This document shows, in pieces, positions 1-8,605 of a stretch of DNA of 59,636 nucleotides (position 1 is its first letter; each line of letters begins with the position of its first letter). Below the pieces are notes generated by a model. That model saw only the letters and a list, made by a program, of their open reading frames with translations, ran no database searches and was not told the DNA's origin. The stretch comes from JASLBX01 sp036374175 (GTDB lineage: Bacteria > Actinomycetota > Actinomycetes > Jiangellales > Jiangellaceae): positions 1 to 59,636 of the forward strand of contig DASUUH010000105.1 of NCBI GenBank assembly GCA_036374175.1, given 5' to 3'. The position numbers and the translations under genes are program-made.

Positions 1-1461
1 GGTGTTGCCGACCGCGTCCAGCTCGGTCAGGATCTGCGCACCCTCACCCTCGACATCGCCGGACATCTCGGCGATGCCCTGGGCGTTGTCGGAGACCGGG
101 CCGAAGGTGTCCATGGCCACGATCACGCCGACGGTGGTCAGTAGGCCCGTGCCGGCCAGGGCGATGAGGAACAGCGACAGCAGGATCGAGCCACCGCCGA
201 GCAGGAACGCGCCGTATACGGCACCGCCGATGACAAGCGCGGTGTAGACGGCCGACTCCAGGCCAAGGGCCATACCACCGAGCACGACCGTTGCGGCGCC
301 GGTGAGCGACATCTTGCCGATGTCGCGGACCGGCCGCTTGTCGGTGCCGGTGAAGTAGCCCGTCAGCCACATGATGACACCCGCCAGCACAATGCCGATG
401 ATGACGGCCATCGTGGCCAGCGCTCGCGGGTCGCCATCGTGGTCGATCCCGCCCTCGAGCTCCACAAAGGTGCTTGGCAGGTACGCGTAGGCGGCCAGCC
501 CGCACAACACTGCGCCGGCCAGTGCCGACAGGTAGAACGACCGGTTGATTGTCGTCAGACCGTTCTCGCCCGGCCGCGGTCGGGTCAGGTAGATGCCGAG
601 CACGGCGGTCAACGCACCGATGGCCGGCACGACCAGCGGGAAGACCAGGCCCTCGGTCCCGAAGGTCGCGCTTCCCAAGATCAGGGCTGCGACGAGCACT
701 ACCGCGTACGACTCGAACAGGTCGGCGGCCATACCCGCGCAGTCGCCCACGTTGTCGCCCACGTTGTCGGCGATCGTGGCCGCGTTCCGGGGGTCGTCCT
801 CCGGAATGTGCTGCTCGACCTTTCCGACCAGGTCGGCGCCCACGTCGGCGGCCTTGGTGAAGATGCCGCCGCCGACACGCATGAACATCGCCAGCATCGC
901 CGCACCGAGACCGAAGCCCTCCAGGACGTGCGGAGCGTCGCCGCGATAGATGAGGACCACCACGGACGCGCCGAGCAGGCCCAGGCCCACGGTCGCCATG
1001 CCGACCACGCCACCGGTACGGAAGGCGATCCGCATCGCGGGGTCACGGCCCTCGTCACGTGCGGCGGCCGTGACCCGGACGTTCGCCCGCACCGCGAGCC
1101 ACATGCCGAGGTAACCGATCGCCGCCGAGAACACGGCGCCGATGATGAAGAAAACGGAGCGGCCGATCCGTACGCCAGCGTCGCCCGGCAGCACGAACAG
1201 CAACCCGAACACGAGCACCACGAACACACTCAGCGTCCGGAACTGCCGGCTCAAGTATGCGGCGGCACCTTCTTGGATCGAGCGCGCAATGCCCTGCATC
1301 TTCTCGGTGCCCTCGCTCGCGGTGAGCACCTCTCGGCGGAACAGAGCCGCCATGACCAGCGCCGCGAGCGCTACCAGCGCGACGACGATGACGTACGAGA
1401 GGTTGCCACCGGTGAGCGAGATCGCCGAGTCACCCTCTTGGGCGAGGATTGGCCCGGTCAT
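1..1461 (-). CDS. hppA: Membrane-bound proton-translocating pyrophosphatase (partial, N-terminal part)
   Basis: This is an integral-membrane ion pump that hydrolyses pyrophosphate and moves protons across the cytoplasmic membrane. The visible 487 residues begin with an N-terminal membrane segment and are rich in further membrane helices. They contain the family hallmarks for Mg-PPi binding: GGGIFTKAADVGADLVGK, then DDPRNAATIADNVGDNVGD. The reading frame runs off the left edge at ...LDAVGNT, just before the residue (K or A after GNTT) that separates K-independent from K-dependent enzymes, so that property cannot be read here. The ATG at 1461 has a strong AAGGAGG site upstream. The neighbouring anti-sigma and bldG genes match the order I recall around Streptomyces SCO3547 to SCO3550. 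Family assignment is firm. Confidence 0.97.
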   Translation of the reverse strand, partial: MTGPILAQEGDSAISLTGGNLSYVIVVALVALAALVMAALFRREVLTASEGTEKMQGIARSIQEGAAAYLSRQFRTLSVFVVLVFGLLFVLPGDAGVRIGRSVFFIIGAVFSAAIGYLGMWLAVRANVRVTAAARDEGRDPAMRIAFRTGGVVGMATVGLGLLGASVVVLIYRGDAPHVLEGFGLGAAMLAMFMRVGGGIFTKAADVGADLVGKVEQHIPEDDPRNAATIADNVGDNVGDCAGMAADLFESYAVVLVAALILGSATFGTEGLVFPLVVPAIGALTAVLGIYLTRPRPGENGLTTINRSFYLSALAGAVLCGLAAYAYLPSTFVELEGGIDHDGDPRALATMAVIIGIVLAGVIMWLTGYFTGTDKRPVRDIGKMSLTGAATVVLGGMALGLESAVYTALVIGGAVYGAFLLGGGSILLSLFLIALAGTGLLTTVGVIVAMDTFGPVSDNAQGIAEMSGDVEGEGAQILTELDAVGNT

Positions 1462-1519
1462 TCGTCCTCCTTGACGTGGCCCGCGCTACCAGTGCGACTG
1501 GATGCGCCGGCCGGCTTCA

Positions 1520-1567
1520 ATCACGCGGGGCCCCGCACACATGCCTTCGTGGGCGGGGTTGTGTGAT
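1520..1567. terminator. Possible hairpin terminator downstream of the bldG pair
   Basis: An outer ATCAC/GTGAT pairing (1520-1524 with 1563-1567) surrounds an inner CCCCGC/GCGGGG stem (1531-1536 with 1553-1558). It lies in the 175-nt gap between the 3' end of the anti-sigma gene and the hppA start, both on the minus strand. There is no clear T-tract, so it could also be a structured part of the hppA leader. The gap shows nothing else recognisable. Confidence 0.35.
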
Positions 1568-1636
1568 CAACGGCAAATGGATCCAGACCGCGCGCGGCAC
1601 GCGGTCCAACTGGGCCAGGAGTGTACTGACTCCCTG

Positions 1637-2074
1637 TCACGCATGAGCACTCGCCTCCGCAGGCCAGCGCATGCTCATTGTGACGCCGTCAGCCGACGTG
1701 ACCACGTCGAGCCGGGGCACGAGAGCTGACACGACGGCCAAGGACGCGCCCACCGGCAACTCGTCGACCACCGGCTCGACCGCCGCAGCCAGCACGTCGA
1801 CGGCCGCGATGCCCTCCGCAGACTCCAGTTCGACTGCGCCACAGACGTCGATGGACAGTCCTTTGGTGTCGTCGAACGTCACGACCACGGGTTCGTCGGG
1901 GTGGGTCTCCTGCTGCAGCGCCACTACGAGACCACACGCTTCTCCCACCGCCAGCCGCACCGCATCGAGGGCCGGGGTGCCGAGATTCACCCGCCGGGCC
2001 AGCGTGACTGCCACCTGCCGAGCCGTGCGCACGTGCGCCGGCTTGGCGGCGAATCTGAGTTCGACTGTGGCCAT
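1637..2074 (-). CDS. Anti-sigma factor, HATPase fold (BldG partner)
   Basis: This 145-aa GHKL/HATPase-like protein resembles RsbW/SpoIIAB anti-sigma factors and lies 3 nt downstream of the anti-anti-sigma gene. In Streptomyces the equivalent partner of BldG is SCO3548 (ApgA). The helix that normally carries the ATP-binding N-box reads RLAVGEACGLVVAL: the Glu-Ala-Cys is present but the Asn expected just after it is not, and no DxGxG-type G1 box is visible later. It may therefore bind its partner without being an efficient kinase (inference). The role is partner switching that sequesters an alternative sigma factor until dephosphorylated BldG titrates it away. Confidence 0.85.
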   Translation of the reverse strand: MATVELRFAAKPAHVRTARQVAVTLARRVNLGTPALDAVRLAVGEACGLVVALQQETHPDEPVVVTFDDTKGLSIDVCGAVELESAEGIAAVDVLAAAVEPVVDELPVGASLAVVSALVPRLDVVTSADGVTMSMRWPAEASAHA

Positions 2075-2077
2075 GCC

Positions 2078-2422
2078 TCAGGTGGAATCCGTGGCGATGG
2101 CGTCGGCGACGGACGCGTGGATCGGGAACACCTTGGTCAGGCCCGTGATCCGGAAGATCTTCAAAATTCGTTCTTGAGTGCAGACGAGCCGCAGTGATCC
2201 ATCGTGCATGCGGACCCGCTTCAGCCCGCCCACGAGCACACCCAAACCGGTCGAGTCGAGGAATTCGACTCCACTCATGTCGATAACCAAGTCGTACCGC
2301 CCAGAGTCGACGAGCTCGGCAAGTTGTTCACGCAACTTCGGCGCGGTATATACGTCGATCTCACCGGCGACCTCGACCACCGTCCGGCCATCCTCGGACC
2401 GGGTTGACAGGGTCAGATCCAC
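2078..2422 (-). CDS. bldG: Anti-sigma factor antagonist, STAS domain (BldG-type)
   Basis: This is a 114-aa STAS-domain anti-anti-sigma factor. The phosphorylatable serine is visible in FLDSTGLGVLVGG as Ser57, the position I recall for Streptomyces BldG. Unphosphorylated protein is expected to bind the anti-sigma factor encoded 3 nt downstream and release a sigma factor; phosphorylation switches this off. I chose the GTG at 2422 over longer upstream starts because AAGGAG sits 5 nt before it and STAS proteins normally begin at this first beta strand. The gene is divergent from the helicase, with a 65-nt gap, matching the conserved bldG neighbourhood. The function of this switch in this organism is not shown by the sequence. 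Confidence 0.92.
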   Translation of the reverse strand: MDLTLSTRSEDGRTVVEVAGEIDVYTAPKLREQLAELVDSGRYDLVIDMSGVEFLDSTGLGVLVGGLKRVRMHDGSLRLVCTQERILKIFRITGLTKVFPIHASVADAIATDST

Positions 2423-2487
2423 GGCAGCTCCTTCCTGGGCCAGGCGGGTTTCCTTCACGCATTCAACCATGAGCCACACTGCATAGG

Positions 2488-4779
2488 GTGCGTACCGCTA
2501 GCCGGCTTCTCGACTCGCTCGTCACCGGACGTGACGAGCGGGTGACCCATGTGGAGCGTATCGGTGCGCAACCGGCACGCTCGGCCGAGTGGCCGGCGTG
2601 GACGGATCCGCAGGTGCGTGATTGCCTGGAGCGTGCCGGCATCACCTCGCTGTGGTCGCATCAGGCCGAAGCCGCCGAGTTGGCTTGGCGTGGTCGGTCG
2701 ATCATCATCGCTACCGGCACCGCCTCCGGAAAATCGCTGTCCTACCTGCTTCCCGCCCTCACGGCGGCTCGGGCCGGCCGGCGCACCGGCGGGACGACGT
2801 TGTACCTGACCCCGACCAAGGCACTCGCGGCAGACCAGTTGCGGGCGCTCGACGAGTTAGGTGTTCCGGACGTTGTCGCGGCCACCTACGACGGCGATAC
2901 CCCGATCGAGTCACGTGACGCCGCCCGTGATCATGCGACCTACCTGCTCACCAACCCCGACATGTTGCACCGCTCCCTGCTGCCCAGGCATCACCGCTGG
3001 GTCGGGTTCCTGCGGTCACTGCGCTTCGTGATCGTCGATGAGTGCCACACATACCGCGGTGTTTTCGGTTCGCACGTAGCCCAGGTGCTTCGGCGGCTGC
3101 GGCGGGTATGCAGCAGGTACGGCGCCGATCCCGTGTTCATCCTCGCGTCGGCGACGACGGCCGAGCCTGAACGGTCAGCGCGGCGGCTCACCGGCGTCCC
3201 TGTCGTCGCGGTAGAGGGCGACGGCTCGCCGCGTGGCGCCAAGGAATTCGTGCTGTGGGAGCCACCGGTCAGCTCGCTGCGCGGTGAGAACGGCGCGCCG
3301 GTCAAACGAAGCACGCTGGCAGAGGCCGCCGATCTGCTGGCAGACCTCGTCGCCGCAGGGGCGCGATCGGTCGGGTTCGTCCGCTCGCGAAGAGCGGCGG
3401 AGACAGTGGCGGGATTGGCCAAAGGCGCACTCGCCCACGTGGATGCGACATTGGCTGAGCAGGTCGCGGCCTACCGGGCCGGCTACCTTCCATACGAACG
3501 GCGCAAGCTGGAGCAGGCGCTTCAGCAAGGGACTATCCGTGCGCTGGCCGCGACGACGGCATTGGAACTCGGTGTTGATGTCGCGGGTCTGGATGCCGTC
3601 GTGATCGCCGGATGGCCGGGCACTCGGGCGTCGCTGTGGCAGCAGGCCGGCCGTGCCGGGCGAGCCGGGCAGGACTCAGTGGCCGTTCTGGTGGCCCGCG
3701 ACGACCCGTTGGACACCTATCTCGTACGCCACCCCGAGGCCGTCTTCGGGCATCCCGCCGAAGCGACGGTGCTGGACCCGGACAACCCGTACATTCTGGC
3801 GCCCCACCTCTGCGCCGCCGCGCAAGAATCACCACTGACGGACGAGGACGTCGAGCTCTTCGGACCGGCTGCGCCCGAGGTGCTGGCCGCGCTGGAAGCG
3901 GACAAGGTGCTCCGGCGGCGGACGTCAGGGTGGCACTGGGTCAGCCGCGGGTGGGCACACGACCTGGCAGATCTGCGCGGCTCCGGGGAGCCGATCGTCC
4001 AGCTGGTCGAATCCGGCACGGGGCGCTTGCTCGGGACGGTCGACGGCGGGCGCGCCCACGCGGCCGTCCACAACGGCGCCGTCTACGTCCACCAAGGGGA
4101 GACGTACCTGGTGGAACGGCTAGACCTGGAGGAACACGTCGCATTCGTCCGTCCCGAGACGGTCGACTACACGACCACCGCTCGCGACGTGACCGACTTG
4201 CGCGTGCTCGACGTGGACCACACCGAAGCGTGGGGCGGCGCGCGGCTGTGTTTCGGCAGTGTCGAGGTTTCCAGCCAGGTGGTGGGCTTCGTGAAACGCC
4301 GGTTGGGCTCCGGCGAAGTGCTTGGCGACGAACTGTTGGAGCTGCCGCCGCGGCACCTGCGCACAAAAGCGGTCTGGTGGACGCTCCCGGACGAACTGAT
4401 CCCCGTGGCACCGGCGGACGCCCCCGGCGCAGCCCACGCGGCTGAGCACGCGGCCATCGGCCTACTGCCCCTCTTCGCGACGTGTGACCGCTGGGATATC
4501 GGCGGGCTGTCCACGGCTCGCCATCCCGACACCGGCCTGCTGACGGTATTCGTCCACGACGGCCACCCTGGCGGCGCTGGCTTTGCTGAGCGGGGATTCC
4601 AGGCCGCAGCCCGGTGGCTGCGAGCGACGCAGGAGACGATCGCCTCCTGCTCGTGTCCGGCCGGGTGTCCCTCCTGCGTCCAGTCCCCGAAGTGCGGTAA
4701 CGGCAACGATCCGCTCGACAAGGAGGGGGCGATCAGGCTGCTGGGTGCGCTGCTGTCAGGGGCGCCGCAGGAAAGCTGA
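2488..4779 (+). CDS. DECH-box superfamily 2 helicase with C-terminal Zn-binding DUF1998 (YprA/MrfA type)
   Basis: This 763-aa ATP-dependent helicase shows the superfamily 2 motifs in order: motif I ATGTASGKSLSYLLPA, motif Ia LTPTKALAADQL, motif II VDECHTYRGVFGSH (DECH rather than DEAD), motif III LASATTAEP, and motif VI QQAGRAGRAGQ. The C-terminal DUF1998-like region ends with a four-cysteine cluster, CSCPAGCPSCVQ followed by KCG, likely binding zinc as in Bacillus MrfA, a DNA-repair helicase. It corresponds to the DEAH/DECH protein of the actinobacterial 'helicase/secretion neighbourhood' beside tad genes. The start is a GTG at 2488. A role in DNA repair is inferred from the family. Confidence 0.93.
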   Translation: MRTASRLLDSLVTGRDERVTHVERIGAQPARSAEWPAWTDPQVRDCLERAGITSLWSHQAEAAELAWRGRSIIIATGTASGKSLSYLLPALTAARAGRRTGGTTLYLTPTKALAADQLRALDELGVPDVVAATYDGDTPIESRDAARDHATYLLTNPDMLHRSLLPRHHRWVGFLRSLRFVIVDECHTYRGVFGSHVAQVLRRLRRVCSRYGADPVFILASATTAEPERSARRLTGVPVVAVEGDGSPRGAKEFVLWEPPVSSLRGENGAPVKRSTLAEAADLLADLVAAGARSVGFVRSRRAAETVAGLAKGALAHVDATLAEQVAAYRAGYLPYERRKLEQALQQGTIRALAATTALELGVDVAGLDAVVIAGWPGTRASLWQQAGRAGRAGQDSVAVLVARDDPLDTYLVRHPEAVFGHPAEATVLDPDNPYILAPHLCAAAQESPLTDEDVELFGPAAPEVLAALEADKVLRRRTSGWHWVSRGWAHDLADLRGSGEPIVQLVESGTGRLLGTVDGGRAHAAVHNGAVYVHQGETYLVERLDLEEHVAFVRPETVDYTTTARDVTDLRVLDVDHTEAWGGARLCFGSVEVSSQVVGFVKRRLGSGEVLGDELLELPPRHLRTKAVWWTLPDELIPVAPADAPGAAHAAEHAAIGLLPLFATCDRWDIGGLSTARHPDTGLLTVFVHDGHPGGAGFAERGFQAAARWLRATQETIASCSCPAGCPSCVQSPKCGNGNDPLDKEGAIRLLGALLSGAPQES

Positions 4780-4842
4780 CCGCGAACACGCCGGGTGTCA
4801 AGTTGGGCACCGCCGAGCGCCCATTCTGCGTAAAGTCGCATC

Positions 4843-5298
4843 ATGCTCGCGCTAGCGCTCGTGGTGCTCGTTCTCGTGGCGGTGCTGGTCGTCGCGTCGT
4901 TCGTCGGCAGCAGCGAAGAGGTCGTGGTCGAGTTTCTCAACGTGACGATCACCACTTCTGTCGGTGGGATCTTTGTTGCGGGCTTCGTCGCCGGGCTGGT
5001 AGCACTGGCGGCGCTCTATTCGGTACGAACGTCTGTGCGCCGCATCCGAAAACGTCAGCAGGAGGTACGTGAGCTCCGCCAGCGCGCCGAGGGCGCAGGA
5101 ACACCGGCCACCACGACCGGGGAGCGCCGGCCGGACGAGGAGCCAGCCGACCACGCGGGTACGGAGCCGCCCGCCACCGAGCGCACTGGGGAATTGCACG
5201 GCGGGCCACGCGAGGACAGCCGGCGGCGGACCGAAGAGCCACACAATGCGCGTGCCGATTCCGAAACCGACTACCCTCCGGACACATCTCGATCTTGA
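4843..5298 (+). CDS. Small membrane protein with LapA-like fold and charged C-terminal tail
   Basis: This 151-aa protein has two membrane helices (about residues 1-22 and 43-65) separated by VEFLNVTITTSVGG, then a basic coiled-coil-like stretch (RRIRKRQQEVRELRQR) and a long hydrophilic Pro/Glu/Thr-rich tail. The two helices with the intervening strand resemble the LapA/DUF1049 family of small envelope proteins, whose function in actinobacteria is unclear. It follows the helicase by 63 nt and precedes the EamA transporter on the same strand. No catalytic residue is visible, so the assignment rests on topology only. Confidence 0.65.
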   Translation: MLALALVVLVLVAVLVVASFVGSSEEVVVEFLNVTITTSVGGIFVAGFVAGLVALAALYSVRTSVRRIRKRQQEVRELRQRAEGAGTPATTTGERRPDEEPADHAGTEPPATERTGELHGGPREDSRRRTEEPHNARADSETDYPPDTSRS

Positions 5299-5346
5299 AT
5301 GCGGCAAATCGGCGGCACCTTCGCTCGCCAGCCGAGGTGAGCCACG

Positions 5347-6225
5347 ATGAGCCGGCTCGGCCGGGTCCCGCCTTCCGCATTGGTCCTGCTCGGCATCGGC
5401 TCGGTGCAGGTCGGCGCGGGACTCGCCAAGTCGGTGTTCGACGAGCTCGCACCCAGCGCAATCGTGATGTTGCGGCTCGCCACGTCGGCGGTCGTCGTAA
5501 CGATCGTCGCTCGCTCGTTGTTGCGCGGCGTCTGGCAGCGGCACGCCAAGCAGGACTTCCTTATCGTGGTGGCGTTCGGCTTCACGCTCGCGACGATGAA
5601 CTTCGCGATCTACGAATCCATGGCTCGAATCCCCCTCGGAATCGCGGTTACCATCGAGTTCCTCGGCCCGCTCGGAGTCGCGGTTGCCTTTTCGCGGCGC
5701 CGGCTGGACCTGGTGTGGGTGGTGCTGGCCGCATCCGGTGTACTGCTGCTCGCCAGGGACGACGGTTCAGGTCGAGTAACTGTCGCCGGCGTGGCGTTCG
5801 CGCTGCTGGCCGCAGCCGGCTGGGCGGCGTACATCCTGCTGAGTGTGGCCACCGGGGGCCGGTTTCCGGGGTCATCCGGGCTGGCCCTTGCCAGCATTGT
5901 CGGCACCGTTCTGATGCTTCCAGTGGGCATCAGTGCGGGCGGCACCGCGTTGCTCAGACCGGAACTGCTGGCCATCGGCATCACCGTCGGATTGCTGTCG
6001 TCGGTCATCCCGTACACCTTCGAGCTACAGGCACTCCGGCACATGCGGGCGCAGCTGTTCGGCATCTTGATGAGCCTGGAACCGGCCGCGGCTGCACTCG
6101 TCGGGCTGGTGATTCTCGGTGAGGTGCTGGCCGTTTACGAGTGGGTAGCGATCGGCTGTGTGGTCCTCGCCAGCGTAGGGGCGGCCCGAACCCAACCGCC
6201 CCGTCCCGAGGTGCCCGAGAGCTGA
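5347..6225 (+). CDS. EamA/RhaT-family (DMT superfamily) transporter
   Basis: This 292-aa protein has about ten hydrophobic segments arranged as two EamA-type repeats. The second repeat ends in the family pattern ...MSLEPAAAALVGLVILGEVL, which marks drug/metabolite exporters such as RhtA/YdeD-type amino-acid or threonine exporters. It is expected in the cytoplasmic membrane as a proton-coupled efflux carrier; the substrate cannot be read from the sequence. The ATG at 5347 lies in a GCCACGATGAG context with no strong ribosome site. It sits alone between the LapA-like gene and the convergent tad operon. Confidence 0.88.
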   Translation: MSRLGRVPPSALVLLGIGSVQVGAGLAKSVFDELAPSAIVMLRLATSAVVVTIVARSLLRGVWQRHAKQDFLIVVAFGFTLATMNFAIYESMARIPLGIAVTIEFLGPLGVAVAFSRRRLDLVWVVLAASGVLLLARDDGSGRVTVAGVAFALLAAAGWAAYILLSVATGGRFPGSSGLALASIVGTVLMLPVGISAGGTALLRPELLAIGITVGLLSSVIPYTFELQALRHMRAQLFGILMSLEPAAAALVGLVILGEVLAVYEWVAIGCVVLASVGAARTQPPRPEVPES

Positions 6226-6251
6226 TCGAAGCGCCTGAGGGGTCATGCGCG

Positions 6252-6292
6252 CACCGGTGCCCGCAGCGGGTGGGCTCACTGCGGGCCCGGTG
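6252..6292. terminator. Bidirectional stem-loop between convergent genes
   Basis: CACCGG (6252-6257) pairs with CCGGTG (6287-6292), and GCCCGCAG (6259-6266) pairs with CTGCGGGC (6279-6286), giving a 14-bp stem with one bulged T and a 12-nt loop. It lies exactly between the convergent 3' ends of the EamA gene and the last tad-operon gene. No T-tract is present, as is common in actinobacteria, so it could serve both strands. Confidence 0.65.
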
Positions 6293-6306
6293 GCCGCCAG
6301 CTGTGC

Positions 6307-7065
6307 TCACGGGAACAGGATGTTCTCCGGGTTCTGCACTGCACCACCAACGCGCACTTCGAAATGCAGGTGCGGACCGGTCGCATTGCCGGTGGCTCCG
6401 ACCGTCCCGATCTGGTGACCGGAGCCGACGTCGTCGTCCACCGAGACGGTGATGGAGTTCAGGTGCGCGTAGTGGGTCGTGACTCCGGCGTGGTCGATGA
6501 CGACGAGATTGCCGTACGGCCCTGCGTGACCAGCCTGGGTGACGCGTCCGCCGGAGCTGGCGACGACAGGTGTGCCTGCCGGGGCGGCGAAGTCCAAGCC
6601 CGTGTGCGCCCCCGACGCCCAATACGCACCGGCATCACCGAACCGAGCCGTCAGGTGGTACGGCCCGACCACTGGAACGAGCCACCCTCCGGACGCGACC
6701 ACGCCGGTCCGGATCGGCGGTGTCACGCCGGCTCGGGCGCGCCGAACCGGATCGGCCAGCCAGCGCAGCGGGCCGGTGATCGCAGCAGCGGCGACAACCT
6801 CCACCTCCGACCGCTCGACAACACATTCGCGCAGGCCGGCGCCATTGGCGCGGCTCACTCGGTCAGCGGCTGCACACGGGTCGCCACCCCGGCTACCGGA
6901 GACCTCGCCCGCGGCGGCGAGGGCCGCCAAGTCGGCCGCGGCCGCAGCCCGGTGGCGGGCGGCGAAGCCGGCGCCGACCGTGGCTGCGACGAGGAGGGCG
7001 ACCACGACGAGCATCATGGTGGTCAGAACCAGCACCGACCCGGCGCCCCGCTCCTGCCGGCTCAT
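6307..7065 (-). CDS. TadE/TadG-like pilus N-terminus fused to an M23 metallopeptidase domain
   Basis: This 252-aa protein appears to be a fusion. Residues 1-75 match the small 'helicase/secretion neighbourhood TadE-like' proteins (Rv3654c type): RGAGSVLVL, a single membrane helix, then RHRAAAAADLAALAAA. From about residue 125 a LytM/M23 endopeptidase domain follows with its zinc and catalytic motifs intact: HTGLDFAAPAGTPV, HYAHL and GPHLHFEV. The membrane helix should place the peptidase outside the cell, where it could cut peptidoglycan for a pilus or secretion apparatus (inference). Its start overlaps the upstream TadE gene by 4 nt, so it is the last gene of the tad operon. The TadE-like protein normally ends after about 80-130 residues. 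Confidence 0.88.
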   Translation of the reverse strand: MSRQERGAGSVLVLTTMMLVVVALLVAATVGAGFAARHRAAAAADLAALAAAGEVSGSRGGDPCAAADRVSRANGAGLRECVVERSEVEVVAAAAITGPLRWLADPVRRARAGVTPPIRTGVVASGGWLVPVVGPYHLTARFGDAGAYWASGAHTGLDFAAPAGTPVVASSGGRVTQAGHAGPYGNLVVIDHAGVTTHYAHLNSITVSVDDDVGSGHQIGTVGATGNATGPHLHFEVRVGGAVQNPENILFP

Positions 7066-7517
7066 GGCAGCTCCTCGACAGCGATGGACTCGGCACTCAC
7101 CCTCGGCGCAGGGAGGTGGTCGGAGAACGGCACGGGGGCCCGGACGTCAACTGCAACTTCGACGATCACCAGCCCGTCTCGCTCCGTAACCTCGATCACC
7201 GCGCCGTCCGGCGCCACGGCTTCGGCAATCTGGCGGACGACCGCGGGATCGTCACCACGAGCAGCAGCTCGGGCTGCCTCGCGTGCGGCGTCCGCGCACC
7301 GCAACTGCATGAGTCCCAGCGAGAGCGTCCACAGGGCCGCGACGAGGACCAGGACAAGAGCAGGCAGCGCAGCTGCGATCTCGGCGGTCACAGCACCTCG
7401 GTCTGCGGCGGCGCGGGTAGCTACCGACCCGTCACTGGACAGGGCCCGGCCACCAGGAGACCCGCGCGCCGCGCGCCGGCGGGCAATAACCCGCCGGCGC
7501 AGCGACTTGACTCTCAT
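7062..7517 (-). CDS. TadE-family pilus assembly protein
   Basis: This 151-aa protein has an Arg-rich cytoplasmic N-terminus (about 40 residues), the TadE pseudopilin-like motif RGAVTAEIAAALPALVLVL running into one membrane helix, and a small extracytoplasmic domain. TadE-like minor pseudopilins help assemble Flp pili. It overlaps the upstream pilin gene and the downstream fusion gene by 4 nt each, so the three are translationally coupled. The long basic N-terminus suggests that the true start could be further downstream (for example near the DRGAVTAE segment), but the ATGA overlap favours 7517. Confidence 0.85.
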   Translation of the reverse strand: MRVKSLRRRVIARRRAARGSPGGRALSSDGSVATRAAADRGAVTAEIAAALPALVLVLVAALWTLSLGLMQLRCADAAREAARAAARGDDPAVVRQIAEAVAPDGAVIEVTERDGLVIVEVAVDVRAPVPFSDHLPAPRVSAESIAVEELP

Positions 7518-7696
7518 CCGAGAATCCCGAACGCCTTGCGCGCCAGGTCGGTGAGGAATCCGAGGATGCTGTCACTCTCGACCAACTTGTAGAGAGCACC
7601 GGCGATGCCACAGGCCGCGACCGTGCCAACCGCGTACTCCGCGGTGGCCATGCCGCGCTCGCTCGTCCGGCGTAGCGCGGAAATGATCTTGGACAT
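7514..7696 (-). CDS. Flp pilin-like small protein (DUF4244)
   Basis: This 60-aa protein has the organisation of an Flp-type major pilin: a short basic leader (SKIISALRRTSERG), then MATAEYAVGTVAACGIAGALY, where a prepilin peptidase would cut after the Gly and Glu5 of the mature helix is conserved. It is the likely structural subunit of the tad system. GAGGAGGGTTC precedes the ATG at 7696. A 153-nt gap separates it from tadC, which may carry its own promoter, as pilins are often expressed at higher levels. No prepilin peptidase gene was found in the window. Confidence 0.88.
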   Translation of the reverse strand: MSKIISALRRTSERGMATAEYAVGTVAACGIAGALYKLVESDSILGFLTDLARKAFGILG

Positions 7697-7849
7697 GAAC
7701 CCTCCTCACCCGGCGATCCGGCCGGTGCGGGGAGCCGTGAATTGCGGCGCCACATCCAGGCTGTTGGCTGGCCCAGGCCGATTCGAAGATCGTTTGAAAT
7801 CTGTGGAAACCGCGCCCGAGCGACACCTGGGTGTGGACAACGCGATGGG

Positions 7850-8605
7850 TCACGGCAGCAGTGGCATTCCAAGCGTCGCGACCAGTGGGACGATGCCGAC
7901 CAGCACGAACGCCGGCAGAAAGCACAGCCCCAGTGGGGCGGCCGCTCTGGCCCCGACCGATCGCGCCTTCGCCTCGGCGGCCCACCGAGCAGCATCTCGC
8001 GCATCTCGCGCCACGCGGTCCAGAGCACTCACCGGGGATGCTCCGCGGGTTGCCGACCGCATCATCGCCCGGGCCAGCGGGCGAGTCACGGGATCACTGA
8101 GCAAGCCGTGCCACGCACTCCCCGGATCGGCACCGACCCGTGTCGCCGCCGCCGCCGCGCTTAATGCGTCACCGAGCGGCCCGCCAATGGCCTTGCCGAC
8201 GGCTTCGGCGGCACGATCCGGCGGTGCGCCCGCGGCTACGGCGGCCGCGAGGAGTTCGGCAGCCAGCGGTACTGCGGCGGCCGTCCGATGTCGCCGCCAA
8301 ACCACCGCAGCCGGTTCCAGCCGGCCCACACCGAACCAGGCGGCGGCACCGACGGCCGATCCCAGCAGCCAACCGGCCGGGCCACCCATCATGACGATTC
8401 CTGCGACCGCTGCCGAACATGCCGCAATCGTGCGCCGCCGCGGTGACACCACCGCATCTGGGCCAGGTGCCGAGGCAGAACCGGTCCATGACGTGCCGCG
8501 GCGACGGTGGGCCGCGCGGAGCCGGGCCGGACCGGCGCCGGGTGCAAGGGCGATCGCGCCGGCTGCCGCGGCAAGCACGACCGCGACCGCGCTCAGTTGT
8601 CCCAC
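7850..8605 (-). CDS. Type II/IV secretion F-family inner-membrane protein (TadC-like)
   Basis: This 251-aa protein belongs to the GspF/TadC family: hydrophobic N-terminal helices, a cytoplasmic four-helix region (PLAAELLAAAVAAGAPPDRAAEAVGKA), and two C-terminal membrane helices (PLGLCFLPAFVLVGIVPLVA). The open frame extends upstream to 9106, but that part is antisense-like noise over tadB. The GTG at 8605 overlaps the tadB stop by 13 nt and gives a normal length. It forms the platform with the TadB-like protein for pilin extrusion. Confidence 0.85.
   Translation of the reverse strand: MGQLSAVAVVLAAAAGAIALAPGAGPARLRAAHRRRGTSWTGSASAPGPDAVVSPRRRTIAACSAAVAGIVMMGGPAGWLLGSAVGAAAWFGVGRLEPAAVVWRRHRTAAAVPLAAELLAAAVAAGAPPDRAAEAVGKAIGGPLGDALSAAAAATRVGADPGSAWHGLLSDPVTRPLARAMMRSATRGASPVSALDRVARDARDAARWAAEAKARSVGARAAAPLGLCFLPAFVLVGIVPLVATLGMPLLP

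Noticed and set aside
439..1566. Long plus-strand open frame opposite hppA (375 aa)
   Set aside because: It is an antisense shadow of a highly conserved membrane protein gene in GC-rich DNA; the translation is rich in Arg, His and Gln with no family motif.
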